Shown here one piece after another: positions 37,307-46,424 of a stretch of 64,000 bases of DNA (position 1 is the first letter of the stretch; each line of letters opens with the position of its first letter). The position numbers and the translations under genes were made by a program. Source of the DNA: Bradyrhizobium sp. AS23.2 (lineage in GTDB: Bacteria; Pseudomonadota; Alphaproteobacteria; Rhizobiales; Xanthobacteraceae); assembly GCF_001908185.1 (NCBI RefSeq), contig NZ_LGHM01000051.1, positions 1-64,000 of the forward strand, written 5' to 3'. The notes under the pieces are model-generated. The model saw only the letters and a list, made by a program, of their open reading frames with translations, searched no databases and was not told the DNA's origin.

Positions 37307-40300
37307 ATGCCGTTTCGCAAGATTCTGATCGCCAACCGCGGAGAGATCGCGCTGCGCATTGCGCGCGCGGCCGGCGAGCTCGATGTGGCCACGGTCACAA
37401 TCTATCCCGCTGATGACGCTGGCTCGGCCCATGCGCGGGCCGGCAACGAGGCCCTCGAACTGCCGGGCGTCGGCACGGCGGCCTATCTCGACATAACAGC
37501 GATCATCGATGCCGCACGACAGACGGGCTGCGATGCGGTGCATCCGGGATACGGCTTCCTGTCGGAGAATGCGCAGTTCGCCCGGGCCGTCGCTGCCGCA
37601 GGCATGACATTCATCGGACCTGCTCCGGAAACGCTCGAACTGTTCGGTGACAAGTCCACGGCGCGCGCGCTTGCCCGCGCCAACAGCGTTCGCGTGCTCG
37701 AGGGATCCGATGGGCCGGTCACGCTGGAGCAGGCGTCGGCCTTCCTCGCCGGTCTCGGCGCAGGCGGGGCTATCATGGTCAAGGCAATCGCAGGCGGCGG
37801 CGGACGCGGCATGCGCGTGGTGTCCTCGCCATCCGAATTGACTTCGGCCTGGGAGCGGTGCCGCTCAGAGGCGCAGACTGCCTTCGGCGCCGACGGCCTC
37901 TACGTCGAGCGTTATCTAGCCAACGCGCGTCACATCGAGGTGCAGATCGTCGGCGACGGCCATGACGTCGTGCATTTTGGCGAGCGTGAATGCACCATCC
38001 AGCGACGTCATCAGAAGATCATCGAGATCGCGCCAAGCCCGGGACTCAAGCCCGCGCTTCGTGACGTGCTCTGTGCTGCGGCGACGACGATGGCATCCCA
38101 TGTCGCCTATCGTGGCTTGGGGACCTTCGAATTCCTTGTGGAGGCCAACGGCGAAGGCTACGTCTTCATCGAGGCCAATCCGCGCCTGCAGGTCGAGCAC
38201 ACGGTCACCGAGGAGGTGTTCGGCGTCGACCTGGTGAAAACGCAAATTCGCATCGCCTCGGGCGCGCGTCTTCGCGACCTCGGACTTGATCGTTCGCCGA
38301 CGCCGCGCGGAGCAGCAATCCAGTTTCGCGTCAACATGGAGAAGTTGACGGCCGACGGCGGCGCGCATCCGACCGGGGGTACGCTGACAAGCTTCATGCC
38401 GCCCGCCGGCCCCGGCATACGCGTCGACACCTTCGGATACGCGGGCTATCGCACCAGTCCGCGGTACGATTCGCTACTGGCGAAGGTGATCGCGTATTCG
38501 CCCGAAGGCATGTCGGATGCGATTCGTCGCGGACGGCGCGCGCTGGAAGAGTTCCGCATCGAAGGACTGCCGACCAACGTCCCGGTGCTGCGTGCGATCA
38601 CCGAGAACAAGGACTTTCTCGCCGATCACATATCGACGACCTTCCTCGAGACACATGGCGGCGAGATTCTCGCCGCTGCTGAGGCCTACGAGTCCAAGGT
38701 GGCAAGCCTGGGCCAAAAGGCGCGCGACGTACGCGACGTCGATCCGCTCGGAGTGTTCGACGCGTCCGCAGCGATCGCAAAGCCACGAGCCGACGTGACG
38801 TCAGATCGTCTCGCCGTCCCGACGCCGGAGGGGCTGATGCCGCTCCCGGCGCCGCTGCAGGGCACGATCGTGGCGTGTTCGGTAGCCCGCGGCGAGCAGG
38901 TCCGCGCCGGGCAGCAGGTGCTCATCATCGAATCCATGAAGATGGAGCATCTCATCTCCATGCCGGTCGCGGGTGTGGTTGAGGAAATCCTGGTGACCCC
39001 GGGTGATACCATCTTCGAGGGCGATGTGCTGCTGCACGTGGCACCGTCGGACGATGCGGGGGCCGGCGCGGAAACGGAGCGATCGGTCGATCTCGACCAC
39101 ATTCGCGGTGATCTTGCTGAGGCACTCGCAAGGCGGGCCGAACTGCTCGACGAAAATCGGCCGGATGCGGTCGCGCGCCGGCGCAAGACCAATCAGCGAA
39201 CCGCGCGAGAGAACATCGCCGATCTCTGCGATCCCGGATCGTTCGCCGAATATGGCGGCCTGGCGCTTGCCGCACAGCGGCAGCGCCGCACGCCGGCCGA
39301 ATTGCGCCGGATGAGCCCGGCCGACGGTCTGATCACCGGCATCGGCTCGGTCAACGGACCGCTGTTCGAGGAGGAGCAGTCGCGCTGCGCCATCATGGCT
39401 TATGATTACTCTGTTTTCGCGGGAACGCAGGGCGTCATCAATCACAAGAAGAAGGATCGCCTGCTCGGGCTTGCGGACCAGTGGTCGCTGCCCCTTGTGA
39501 TGTTCACCGAAGGCGGCGGCGGCCGTCCCGGCGACGAATGGCCGACGCCAGCCGGACTTGAGACGACGACGTTCGGCCGCCTGGGCGCGCTCAACGGCAA
39601 GGTGCCGATCGTGGGCGTCGTCTCGGGCCGATGCTTTGCCGGCAATGCCGCGCTGCTCGGCAGTTGCGACGTCATCATTGCCGATCGCACCTCGAACATC
39701 GGCATGGGTGGCCCCGCGATGATCGAGGGGGGGCGGTCTCGGCGTCTTCCGGCCGGAGGACATCGGGCCCGTCGAGGTGCAGGCGCCGAATGGCGTGATC
39801 GATGCGCTGGTCGAGGATGAAGCCGAAGGCGTCGCCGTCGCCAAGCAGTATCTCGGCTATTTCCAGGGACGAGTCCGTGACTGGTCCTGCGGCGACCAGC
39901 GCGTGCTGCGGCATGCCGTGCCCGAGAACCGCCTTCGCGCCTACAACGTCCGGCCCATCATCGAAGCGCTCGCCGACACAGGTTCCGTTCTCGAACTGCG
40001 GTCATCCTTTGCCAAGGGGATGATCACGGCCCTGATCCGCGTCGAGGGCAGGCCGGTCGGCTTGATCGCGAACAATTCGCATCATCTCGGCGGCGCCATC
40101 GACGCCGAGGGCGGCGACAAGGCTGCGCGCTTCATCCAGCTTTGCGACGCCTTCAACATTCCGATCGTCTCGCTGTGCGACACCCCGGGCATGATGGTCG
40201 GCCCGGAGGTCGAGAAGACCGCGCAGGTACGGCACGTTTCGCGCCTTTTCGTGGCTGCCGCGCGCGCGACCGTTCCCATTTTCGCCGTGGTGCTCCGCAA

Positions 40301-40652
40301 GGGCTATGGGCTGGGTGCGCTTGCCATGATCGGAGGCTCGAACCAGAAGCCGTTCACGATTGTCGCGTGGCCGAGCGCCGAATTCGGCGCCATGGGCCTC
40401 GAGGGTGCTGTCAAGCTCGCCTATCGCAAGGAACTCGCGGCGCTCGAAGACCCCACCGCCCGCAAGGCCTGGTTCGATGACATGGTCGCCAAGTCCTACG
40501 CCGAGAACAAGGCTCTGAGCAGTGCGACGTTTCTGGAGATAGACGACGTCATCGATCCCTGCGAGACACGGAGCCGGATCGTTGAGGGATTGAAGTCGAC
40601 CGCGCATGCCAGTCGTTTCGAGCGGAGAGTGACGCGCGTCGATCTGTGGTGA
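37307..40652 (+). CDS. Single-chain multidomain acyl-CoA carboxylase, LCC-like (one apparent frameshift)
   Basis: Biotin-dependent carboxylase with all three functions in one ~1114-residue chain. Biotin carboxylase occupies about 1-450 (RKILIANRGEIA; ATP-grasp loop GGGGRG at 163-168; EANPRLQVEH at 289-298). The biotin carrier has its Lys at 545 in ESMKMEH, and the carboxyltransferase runs from about 650 to the end (GVVSGRCFAGNAA; LCDTPGMMVGPEVE; LRKGYGLGALAMIGG). This is the arrangement of the long-chain acyl-CoA carboxylase described from Mycobacterium avium and noted in alphaproteobacteria. The frame shifts at seven G at 39727-39733; one fewer restores MIEGGGLGVFRPEDIG. The ATG at 37307 opens the canonical N-terminus. 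It probably carboxylates the product of the adjacent ligases. Confidence 0.9.
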
Positions 40653-40684
40653 ACAGGCCGCGACCAGGGAGCCAGGAGGAAGAG

Positions 40685-42418
40685 ATGACGGAGAATAAAG
40701 CCACTTCGGACTATATGCGCGACGAGAAGAGCTATCTGGCACATGCCCGTGCGCTACAGAGCGCTGCGTGGCCGGCCGACGTGCCGCGCGAGCCAATCTT
40801 TCCCTTGGGGCGCAAGCCACTCACGGAGTATCTGGGCGAATGGGCACGCCGCCAGCCGGACAAGGCTGCGGTGGTGTTTTACGGGCGTGCGATCAGCTAT
40901 GCCGAACTCGATCGTCTCAGCGACCGGTTCGCCGCTGTCCTCGCGCGGCTGGGCGCACGCAAGGGCGACCGTGTTGCCGTATTCCTGCCGAACTGCCCGC
41001 AGTTCTATGTCTGCTTCTTCGGTATCCTGAAGGCCGGCTGCGTGCACGTTCCGGTCAACCCGATGTTCACGCGGCCCGAACTCGTCTACGAGATCAACGA
41101 TACCCAGGCCCGCATCGTGATCGCACACGATCGCCTGGCGCAACTCGTGGACGAGGTGCGCGACGAGTGCAAGATCGAGCACGTGCTCGTCACCAGTTTC
41201 CTCGACGCGCTGCCGGCGGAGCCGGAAGGTCCGTTGCCGGCGGGATTGACCGACGCGCGACTCGAGGTGCCGCGTACGATCGATCTGATGTCGACGATCG
41301 CTCAGGAGGCCGGAGCGCCACCGCAGGTCGATGTCGGGATCGACGATATCGCCGCGCTGAACTACACGGGGGGCACCACCGGCATGCCGAAAGGTTGCGT
41401 ACATACGCAATTCGACATGCTGTTCACAGGTGCCGTCATGAGCTCGATCTCGATGAGCGTGACGTCGAGCGATACTATCATCAATTTCTGGCCGATCTTC
41501 TGGGTCGCTGGCGAGGACGTCGGCATCATCCTGCCGGTCCTGACCGGAGCGACCTGCGTTCTGCTGGCAAGGTGGGACCCGGTCGCCTTCATGACGGCGG
41601 TTCAGCGCCACCGCGCCACGGTATCCAACATGGTTGTCGACAATGCCGTCGAGATCATCAACCATCGGGATGCCGGTCGTTATGACCTGTCGTCGCTGGG
41701 GGAGGTGATCGTGGCATCCTTCGTCAAGAAGCTCAATCCCGCATTCCGGACGAAGTGGCGCGAATTGACGGGCACGACATTGCGCGAGGCCGCCTGGGGC
41801 ATGACGGAGACCCACTCCTACGACACCTTCACCCGCGGCTGGCAGGACAACGATCGGGATCTTAAGCAGCAGCAGATTTTCGTCGGCATTCCTGTCCCGC
41901 AGACGGATTTCAAGATCCTCGAATTCGGGTCCAACAAGCTGGTGCCGTTCGGCGAAGAGGGCGAGTTGTGCGTCCGCACGCCGTCGCTGTTGCGGGGCTA
42001 CTGGAACAAGCCCGATGCGACGTCCGAAGGGTTGGTCGACGGCTGGCTGCGCACCGGCGATATCGGCATGATCTCCGAGCACGGGACGATCCACTTCCTC
42101 GGACGCCGCAAGGAGATGCTGAAGGTGAAGGGCATGAGCGTGTTCCCGTCGGAGATCGAGGCGACGCTCGGCCAGCATCCGGCCGTGACCGGCAGCGGCG
42201 TGATCGGTCGCGCCGACGACACGCGCGGGCAGGTTCCGGTAGCTTTTGTAACTATCCTGCCGGAGCACAAGGCAGACGTCACGCCGGAGACGTTGACGGC
42301 GTTTTGCCGCGAACGTCTCGCGGTCTACAAGATTCCCGAAGTGCGGATTGTCGACACGCTGCCGATGACCGCCACAGGCAAGGTCAAGAAGGAAGAACTG
42401 ACGCGGCTTTACGGCTGA
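40685..42418 (+). CDS. AMP-forming acyl-CoA ligase 2
   Basis: A 577-residue adenylate-forming acid-CoA ligase. Motifs: ALNYTGGTTGMPKGCVHT (P-loop), AAWGMTETHSYDTF (A5), GWLRTGDIGMISEHGT (A7), GRRKEMLKVKGMSVFPSEIE (A8) and A10 Lys in MTATGKVKKEEL. It is distinct from ligase 1 and slightly longer at the N-terminus. The ATG at 40685 follows CAGGAGGAAGAG. A six-G run at 41358-41363 lies inside it without breaking the frame. Last gene of the MarR operon, 32 bp after the carboxylase and ended by a hairpin. Confidence 0.9.
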   Translation: MTENKATSDYMRDEKSYLAHARALQSAAWPADVPREPIFPLGRKPLTEYLGEWARRQPDKAAVVFYGRAISYAELDRLSDRFAAVLARLGARKGDRVAVFLPNCPQFYVCFFGILKAGCVHVPVNPMFTRPELVYEINDTQARIVIAHDRLAQLVDEVRDECKIEHVLVTSFLDALPAEPEGPLPAGLTDARLEVPRTIDLMSTIAQEAGAPPQVDVGIDDIAALNYTGGTTGMPKGCVHTQFDMLFTGAVMSSISMSVTSSDTIINFWPIFWVAGEDVGIILPVLTGATCVLLARWDPVAFMTAVQRHRATVSNMVVDNAVEIINHRDAGRYDLSSLGEVIVASFVKKLNPAFRTKWRELTGTTLREAAWGMTETHSYDTFTRGWQDNDRDLKQQQIFVGIPVPQTDFKILEFGSNKLVPFGEEGELCVRTPSLLRGYWNKPDATSEGLVDGWLRTGDIGMISEHGTIHFLGRRKEMLKVKGMSVFPSEIEATLGQHPAVTGSGVIGRADDTRGQVPVAFVTILPEHKADVTPETLTAFCRERLAVYKIPEVRIVDTLPMTATGKVKKEELTRLYG

Positions 42419-42427
42419 CTTAAGTCT

Positions 42428-42458
42428 CCCCTCTCCCCGTTTCTTGCGGGGAGAGGGG
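42428..42458. terminator. Bidirectional hairpin between convergent genes
   Basis: CCCCTCTCCCCG and CGGGGAGAGGGG form a perfect 12-bp stem with a 7-base loop, between ligase 2 (plus) and the binding protein gene (minus). There is no U tract; the same hairpin type is common between convergent genes in Bradyrhizobium. Confidence 0.65.
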
Positions 42459-42490
42459 CTTCGGGCGAGGCCACAGCAATCGGCCCGCGC

Positions 42491-43699
42491 TTACTTCTTC
42501 AAAAGCTTGCACTCGCTTTCGTCGGCCGGGACAAAGGCTTCCGAACCGGACATTTTCTTCACCAGCGTGATCAGATCCGTCGATCCCTGCATGGCGTCCG
42601 GCTTCTTCGCTTCGGCATAGTAGATGTCGCGCATCAGACGGCCGTCGGCACGGATGCGGGCACCTGAGGTAAAGAGATCCTCGACTGGCATCTCCCTCAT
42701 TTTCGCCAGCACGGCCGTCGTATCTGTCGTCCCCGCAGCTTTGACCGATTTCAGGTAGTGCAGGACCGCGCTGTAGACGTTGGCCTGGGGATCGCTCGGC
42801 AGTTTGCCAAACGCTTTCTTGAAGCGCTCTGCCCAGGCCCTCGTCTTCTCCGACTCGTCCCAGTAATAGCTGAGCACCAGAGGCATGCCCTGCGTAGCCT
42901 TGTTGCCGAGCGCTTCGATGTCGACCGTGGTCAGGGAGAACGGAACGAAACGTTGTCCGGTTCGTCCGATCTCAAATTCGGCGGCTTGCTTGATCGCGTT
43001 GGTCATATCGGCGCCACCGCCGATGAACCCGATGTTCTTGGCTCCAGAACTCTGGGCGCGCAGCAGGAAGGAGCTGAAGTCCGGAGAGTTGAGCGGAAAG
43101 CGCACCGCACCAAGGAATTTTCCGCCGCCGGCTTCGATGATCTTTTGTGCGTCCCTCTCGATCGAATGCCCGGCGGTATAATCGACCGTAATAAAATACC
43201 AGGATGTGGGTTTGTCGCCTGATGATCCTTTGATCGTTAAATTCGCGACCTCGTATCCGTCATTGGCCCATTGCATTCCGTTCGGGGAGCACGACTTGCC
43301 GCCGATGTCTCGGCTCGACGCCATCGAGACGACCAGAATCTTGTTCTTCTGCTCCGCTATGCCCTGCACCGCAAGCGCGACTCCGGAACTGTAGATGTCA
43401 AATATCGCGTCGACGCCCTCGGTATCGAACCAGCGCCTTGCGATTGTCGAGCCGACATCTGGCTTATGCCCATGATCCGCATATACTAATTCGATCGGTT
43501 TGCCGAACATCGAGCCGCCCATGTCCTCGATCGCAAGACGCGCGGCCGCGACCGAACCCGGACCGGTGATGCTAGAATAAACTGACGCTTGATCGTTCAG
43601 GACGCCGACCTTGACGGCCTTGTCCTGAGCCGCAGCAACGCCAAAAAGAAAGAATGGCGACAGAGCCGCTGCAAATATAGAAGCGGTATTTCTCCACAT
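42491..43699 (-). CDS. Liv-type ABC transporter substrate-binding protein (system 2, orphan)
   Basis: A 402-residue periplasmic binding protein with signal peptide (FAAALSPFFLFGVAAAQ) and type-I fold motifs KVGVLNDQASVYSSITGPGS, KPIELVYADHGHKPDVGSTI and WYFITVDYTAGHSIERD. The C-terminus has a Cys-x-Leu pair (ESECKLLKK). The ATG at 43699 follows TTGGAGGAAAC. No permease or ATPase gene accompanies it; the nearest complete sets are at 27-30 and 52-56 kb, and decayed livF/livM fragments lie at 47.8-48.2 kb. A perfect inverted repeat shared with the MarR gene lies upstream, so it probably belongs to the MarR regulon. Confidence 0.87.
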   Translation of the reverse strand: MWRNTASIFAAALSPFFLFGVAAAQDKAVKVGVLNDQASVYSSITGPGSVAAARLAIEDMGGSMFGKPIELVYADHGHKPDVGSTIARRWFDTEGVDAIFDIYSSGVALAVQGIAEQKNKILVVSMASSRDIGGKSCSPNGMQWANDGYEVANLTIKGSSGDKPTSWYFITVDYTAGHSIERDAQKIIEAGGGKFLGAVRFPLNSPDFSSFLLRAQSSGAKNIGFIGGGADMTNAIKQAAEFEIGRTGQRFVPFSLTTVDIEALGNKATQGMPLVLSYYWDESEKTRAWAERFKKAFGKLPSDPQANVYSAVLHYLKSVKAAGTTDTTAVLAKMREMPVEDLFTSGARIRADGRLMRDIYYAEAKKPDAMQGSTDLITLVKKMSGSEAFVPADESECKLLKK

Positions 43700-43766
43700 T
43701 GTTTCCTCCAATTCTCCGCGTGCTCTCATGCGCTCGCGGCTTCGCTTATAGTTTCAATTGCCCGTA

Positions 43767-43790
43767 GAAACGTCAAGATATTGACGTTTC
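43767..43790. promoter_or_regulatory. Putative MarR operator 3, perfect palindrome
   Basis: GAAACGTCAA-GATA-TTGACGTTTC is a perfect 10-bp inverted repeat around GATA, 68 bp upstream of the binding-protein start. The core TCAA-N4-TTGA recurs at 34964-34975 and, imperfectly, at 37202-37219. It is the strongest palindrome in this part of the window. Confidence 0.7.
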
Positions 43791-43881
43791 CACATCGATC
43801 CCGTAGGCTCAAGGGACAAACATCCAGCATCCAGGCGACAAGCTGGCCTCGGACTCCGATCAATTGGGAAGGAGACATCGC

Positions 43882-44052
43882 ATGAGGTTCGCGACTCTTT
43901 TCGACGGCGCGGCTGTCACCGATGCATGCCTGCTCGCGGGCTCTCCGGGCGAACGTCCCGCAGTCGCCCGCCCAAGAATGGCGTCCGCGGCAATTTTCTG
44001 CCGTCCATTCCGACCTGGCGGCATGGACGATAGCGTCTATACGCGCCACTGA
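43882..44052 (+). CDS. Possible small ORF, 56 aa, unknown
   Basis: An ATG at 43882 follows a strong AAGGAGA at good spacing and opens a 56-residue frame (MRFATLFDGAAVTDA...) ending at a TGA. No family is recognised. It may be the start of a lost gene whose remainder was replaced, or a genuine small protein. It lies in the ~400-bp gap between the binding protein and the alcohol dehydrogenase; nothing else is seen there apart from the palindrome at 43767-43790. Confidence 0.3.
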   Translation: MRFATLFDGAAVTDACLLAGSPGERPAVARPRMASAAIFCRPFRPGGMDDSVYTRH

Positions 44053-44098
44053 CGCTGCCGCTTACCGCACGCGCACCAACCATCCACGAGAGAAAAAG

Positions 44099-45190
44099 AT
44101 GAAGGCCGCTGTCCTTACCGAAATCAACAAACCGCTGCAGATCCTCGACCTTGATCAGGAGGCGCCTAAGGCCGGTGAGGCGCGGGTCCGGATGAAGGCA
44201 ACGGGCATCTGCATGAGCGATTGGCACATGATGATCGGCGATTGGCCGACCAAGCTGCCGCAAGTGCTGGGCCATGAAGCCGCCGGCATCGTCGAGGAGG
44301 TCGGGCCCGGTCCCTCGCGCGTCTCGGTCGGCGACCACGTGATCTTCTCCTTCGCTTCGCACTGCGGGCATTGCCGCTACTGCAATTCCGGCCGTTCGGT
44401 GCTCTGTAACGGCCATGCGGCGCCAGGGTTCTTGCTGCCAGACGGCACGACGCGGCTCAAGTACAAGGGAGAGCAGGTCAATCAGATGGCCCGCATCGGC
44501 ACCTTCTGCGAGCAGGTCGTCTGCTCGACGGAAAATCTCGTCCCCGTACGCAAGGATCTGCCCTGGCCCATCGCCGCCATCATCGGCTGTTCGGTGGCCA
44601 CCGGCATCGGCGCGGTCACCCGTGCGGCCAGGGTGGAGGCCGGGGCGAACGTACTCGTGATCGGATGCGGCGGCGTCGGCCTAAACATCGTTCAGGGTGC
44701 GCGCCTCGTCGGCGCCGGAAAAATTATCGCCGTCGACCTGCTCGACAACAAGCTCGAATACGCCAGCAAATTCGGCGCGACGCACACCATCAACGGCAAG
44801 ACCGAGAATGTGGTGAAGACGGTGCGCGCAATCACCGACGGCGGCGTCGACTACGCCTTCGACGCAATCGGCAGCGAGGCAACCGTCCTGCAGATCGTCG
44901 ACGCGCTTGCGCCGGGTGGACGGGCTACCATGGTCGGCATTCCTTCGGTCACGGTGCGCGCCGGCATTGCTCCGGCCTCAATGGTGTTTCAGGAGAAGAC
45001 GTTGTCCTCGTCCTATTACGGCTCGGTGCAGCCCGATCGTGATTTCCCTGTTCTCGCCGACCTCTACATGGACAAGAAAATCGATCTGGATTCGCTGATC
45101 TCGCGCACTTACGGTCTTGAAGACATCAACCAGGGCTTCGAACAATTGCGTAAGGGCGGGGTCGCGCGCGGCGTGGTGGTGTTTGATTAG
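44099..45190 (+). CDS. Zinc-dependent alcohol dehydrogenase (class III-like MDR)
   Basis: A 363-residue medium-chain dehydrogenase. Catalytic zinc ligands are Cys in TGICMSDWHM (near 38) and GHEAAG (near 60); the structural zinc lobe CGHCRYCNSGRSVLC has all four Cys (C-x2-C-x2-C-x7-C) near 90-105. The NAD-binding GCGGVGLNIV is near 190. The long loop LPDGTTRLKYKGEQVNQM is typical of the class III / NDMA-dependent-like group. The ATG at 44099 follows GAGAGAAAAAG. It would oxidise an alcohol intermediate to the aldehyde; no aldehyde dehydrogenase is adjacent, the nearest being at 56.8 kb. Confidence 0.9.
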   Translation: MKAAVLTEINKPLQILDLDQEAPKAGEARVRMKATGICMSDWHMMIGDWPTKLPQVLGHEAAGIVEEVGPGPSRVSVGDHVIFSFASHCGHCRYCNSGRSVLCNGHAAPGFLLPDGTTRLKYKGEQVNQMARIGTFCEQVVCSTENLVPVRKDLPWPIAAIIGCSVATGIGAVTRAARVEAGANVLVIGCGGVGLNIVQGARLVGAGKIIAVDLLDNKLEYASKFGATHTINGKTENVVKTVRAITDGGVDYAFDAIGSEATVLQIVDALAPGGRATMVGIPSVTVRAGIAPASMVFQEKTLSSSYYGSVQPDRDFPVLADLYMDKKIDLDSLISRTYGLEDINQGFEQLRKGGVARGVVVFD

Positions 45191-45220
45191 CTAGCATTCA
45201 GCTAGGGTTGAGATTTTCAA

Positions 45221-45246
45221 AGGGCTGCCACCCACCTGGCAGCCCT
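45221..45246 (+). terminator. Hairpin terminator after alcohol dehydrogenase
   Basis: AGGGCTGCCA and TGGCAGCCCT form a perfect 10-bp stem with a 6-base loop, 30 bp after the stop. The following bases (CCGCTTATC) are not a good U tract, so efficiency is uncertain. Confidence 0.6.
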
Positions 45247-45385
45247 CCGCTTATCTCGGGCAGTTCAGAAGTCATCGACGTCGAGGTCGCACTGCTTCGA
45301 GCCAGCGAAGCTACTACGCAATTCTGGGCGTGAGACTGCCCTGGTTCACAAACGAAGTGCAACACTTCCAACAGGAGGAGTTGCT

Positions 45386-45592
45386 ATGGGGCAGACTTAC
45401 AGGCAGCTCTCCCTTGACGATCGATGCGAGATTGCCCGCCTTTCGGCCAATGGCAACTCGATCGCGCAGTCGAACGGCGCGGTCGCGATGTCACGCCATC
45501 CCGAAAGGGAGAGCCGGCGGAACAATGAGGTGAGTGCTCGACGCATGTCCCAGATCGCCCTTGAAGCATCGCATGCATGGTCGCACGATTGA
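45386..45592 (+). mobile_element. IS30-family transposase N-terminal relic
   Basis: MGQTYRQLSLDDRCEIARL is the characteristic start of IS30-type transposases (helix-turn-helix region). After about 27 residues it decays: the expected 'RQIAAALDRSPSTISRELRRN' region is only faintly recognisable as AVAMSRHPERESRRNN. The catalytic DDE domain is absent. It is 68 residues long with no visible terminal inverted repeats. The stretch 45247-45385 shows nothing else. Confidence 0.7.
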
Positions 45593-45640
45593 TGTGGCTC
45601 AATCGAAGCATGGGACTCGATAGCCCGTCTGCCTAGCCGT

Positions 45641-46261
45641 TCACAGGCGCCGTGGCCGCAGCATCGGCGCCACGATGGAAATCCAACGCTCGACCACGCG
45701 GGTGTTGTATCTGGGGTCGCTGACATAGCGATCCTGGATCACGAGCCCGCGCAGCAACGCCCGGTGCATCACCATCAGGAGCTCGACGTCGTCATCATTT
45801 CCGCTCTCGGCCTCATAGGACTCGCGCGTCTGCGCATCATGCGCCCGATTCCAGGTCTGCAGGATAAGGTCGATACGATTGCGCAGCCCGGCATCGGTGC
45901 GCGCTGCGATCAGTATCTCCAGCAGCGCGCGATAGGATCCGGTGTTGACGAAATCGGTCCAGCCCGAACGTAAGCGTGCCGCGATGATCTCCGTATCGGT
46001 GCGGCCTGCCTCGGGTCGCACGGTGTGCGCACGGGCGAGCGGGCGCGCGAGCAGCGTCTCGACAACCGCCGCGATCAGCTCCTCCTTGGTCGGAAAATGA
46101 TGCTGCAACGCGCCCTTCGACAGATCGGCGCGCTCGGCAACGCGGGTGATCGAGGTTTCAGCGTAACCGAATTCAACCAGGCACGAGATCGCCGCCCGGC
46201 AGATCGCGTCCTTTGCCTTCAGGCTTTTCGCTTCCTGTTTTCCGAGGCCCTGCACGTCCAT
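45641..46261 (-). CDS. TetR family transcriptional regulator
   Basis: A 206-residue regulator with an N-terminal TetR helix-turn-helix (AISCLVEFGYAETSITRVAE, then RADLSKGALQHHFPTKEELI), the canonical 'G-x-L-x-x-H-F' motif, and an all-helical ligand-binding C-terminus. The first ATG, at 46261, is used; upstream in-frame GTG and TTG codons are unlikely. It is divergent from the acyl-CoA dehydrogenase gene and probably represses it, with an acyl-CoA or acid as inducer. Confidence 0.88.
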   Translation of the reverse strand: MDVQGLGKQEAKSLKAKDAICRAAISCLVEFGYAETSITRVAERADLSKGALQHHFPTKEELIAAVVETLLARPLARAHTVRPEAGRTDTEIIAARLRSGWTDFVNTGSYRALLEILIAARTDAGLRNRIDLILQTWNRAHDAQTRESYEAESGNDDDVELLMVMHRALLRGLVIQDRYVSDPRYNTRVVERWISIVAPMLRPRRL

Positions 46262-46283
46262 CACCAAGCAGCCTCATCGCATT

Positions 46284-46305
46284 AAAAGCCAGCCGTATTG
46301 CTTTT
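46284..46305. promoter_or_regulatory. Inverted repeat in TetR / acyl-CoA dehydrogenase divergent region
   Basis: AAAAGC and GCTTTT flank a 10-bp spacer, 22 bp upstream of the TetR start. It is short and AT-biased, so only a candidate operator. Confidence 0.35.
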
Positions 46306-46424
46306 TTTATGGTCCGCACCTATCGTCCGTCAAGCTTCAACGAAACAGGCCGGGAAGGCTGCGGCAGCCACGCCGGGAAGATTGGGCGGCGCGCAAGACC
46401 GCGCAGCGACCAGGGAGATTCGAC

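Noticed and set aside
2335-40652. Calling the six homopolymer-frameshifted genes pseudogenes
   Set aside because: All shifts are +1 in G/C runs of 5-7 and the remaining sequence shows no other decay (except the SDR relic, which is also truncated).
40754-42268. 504-codon minus-strand ORF opposite acyl-CoA ligase 2
   Set aside because: Antisense shadow; all ligase motifs are on the plus strand and the minus translation has no recognisable family.
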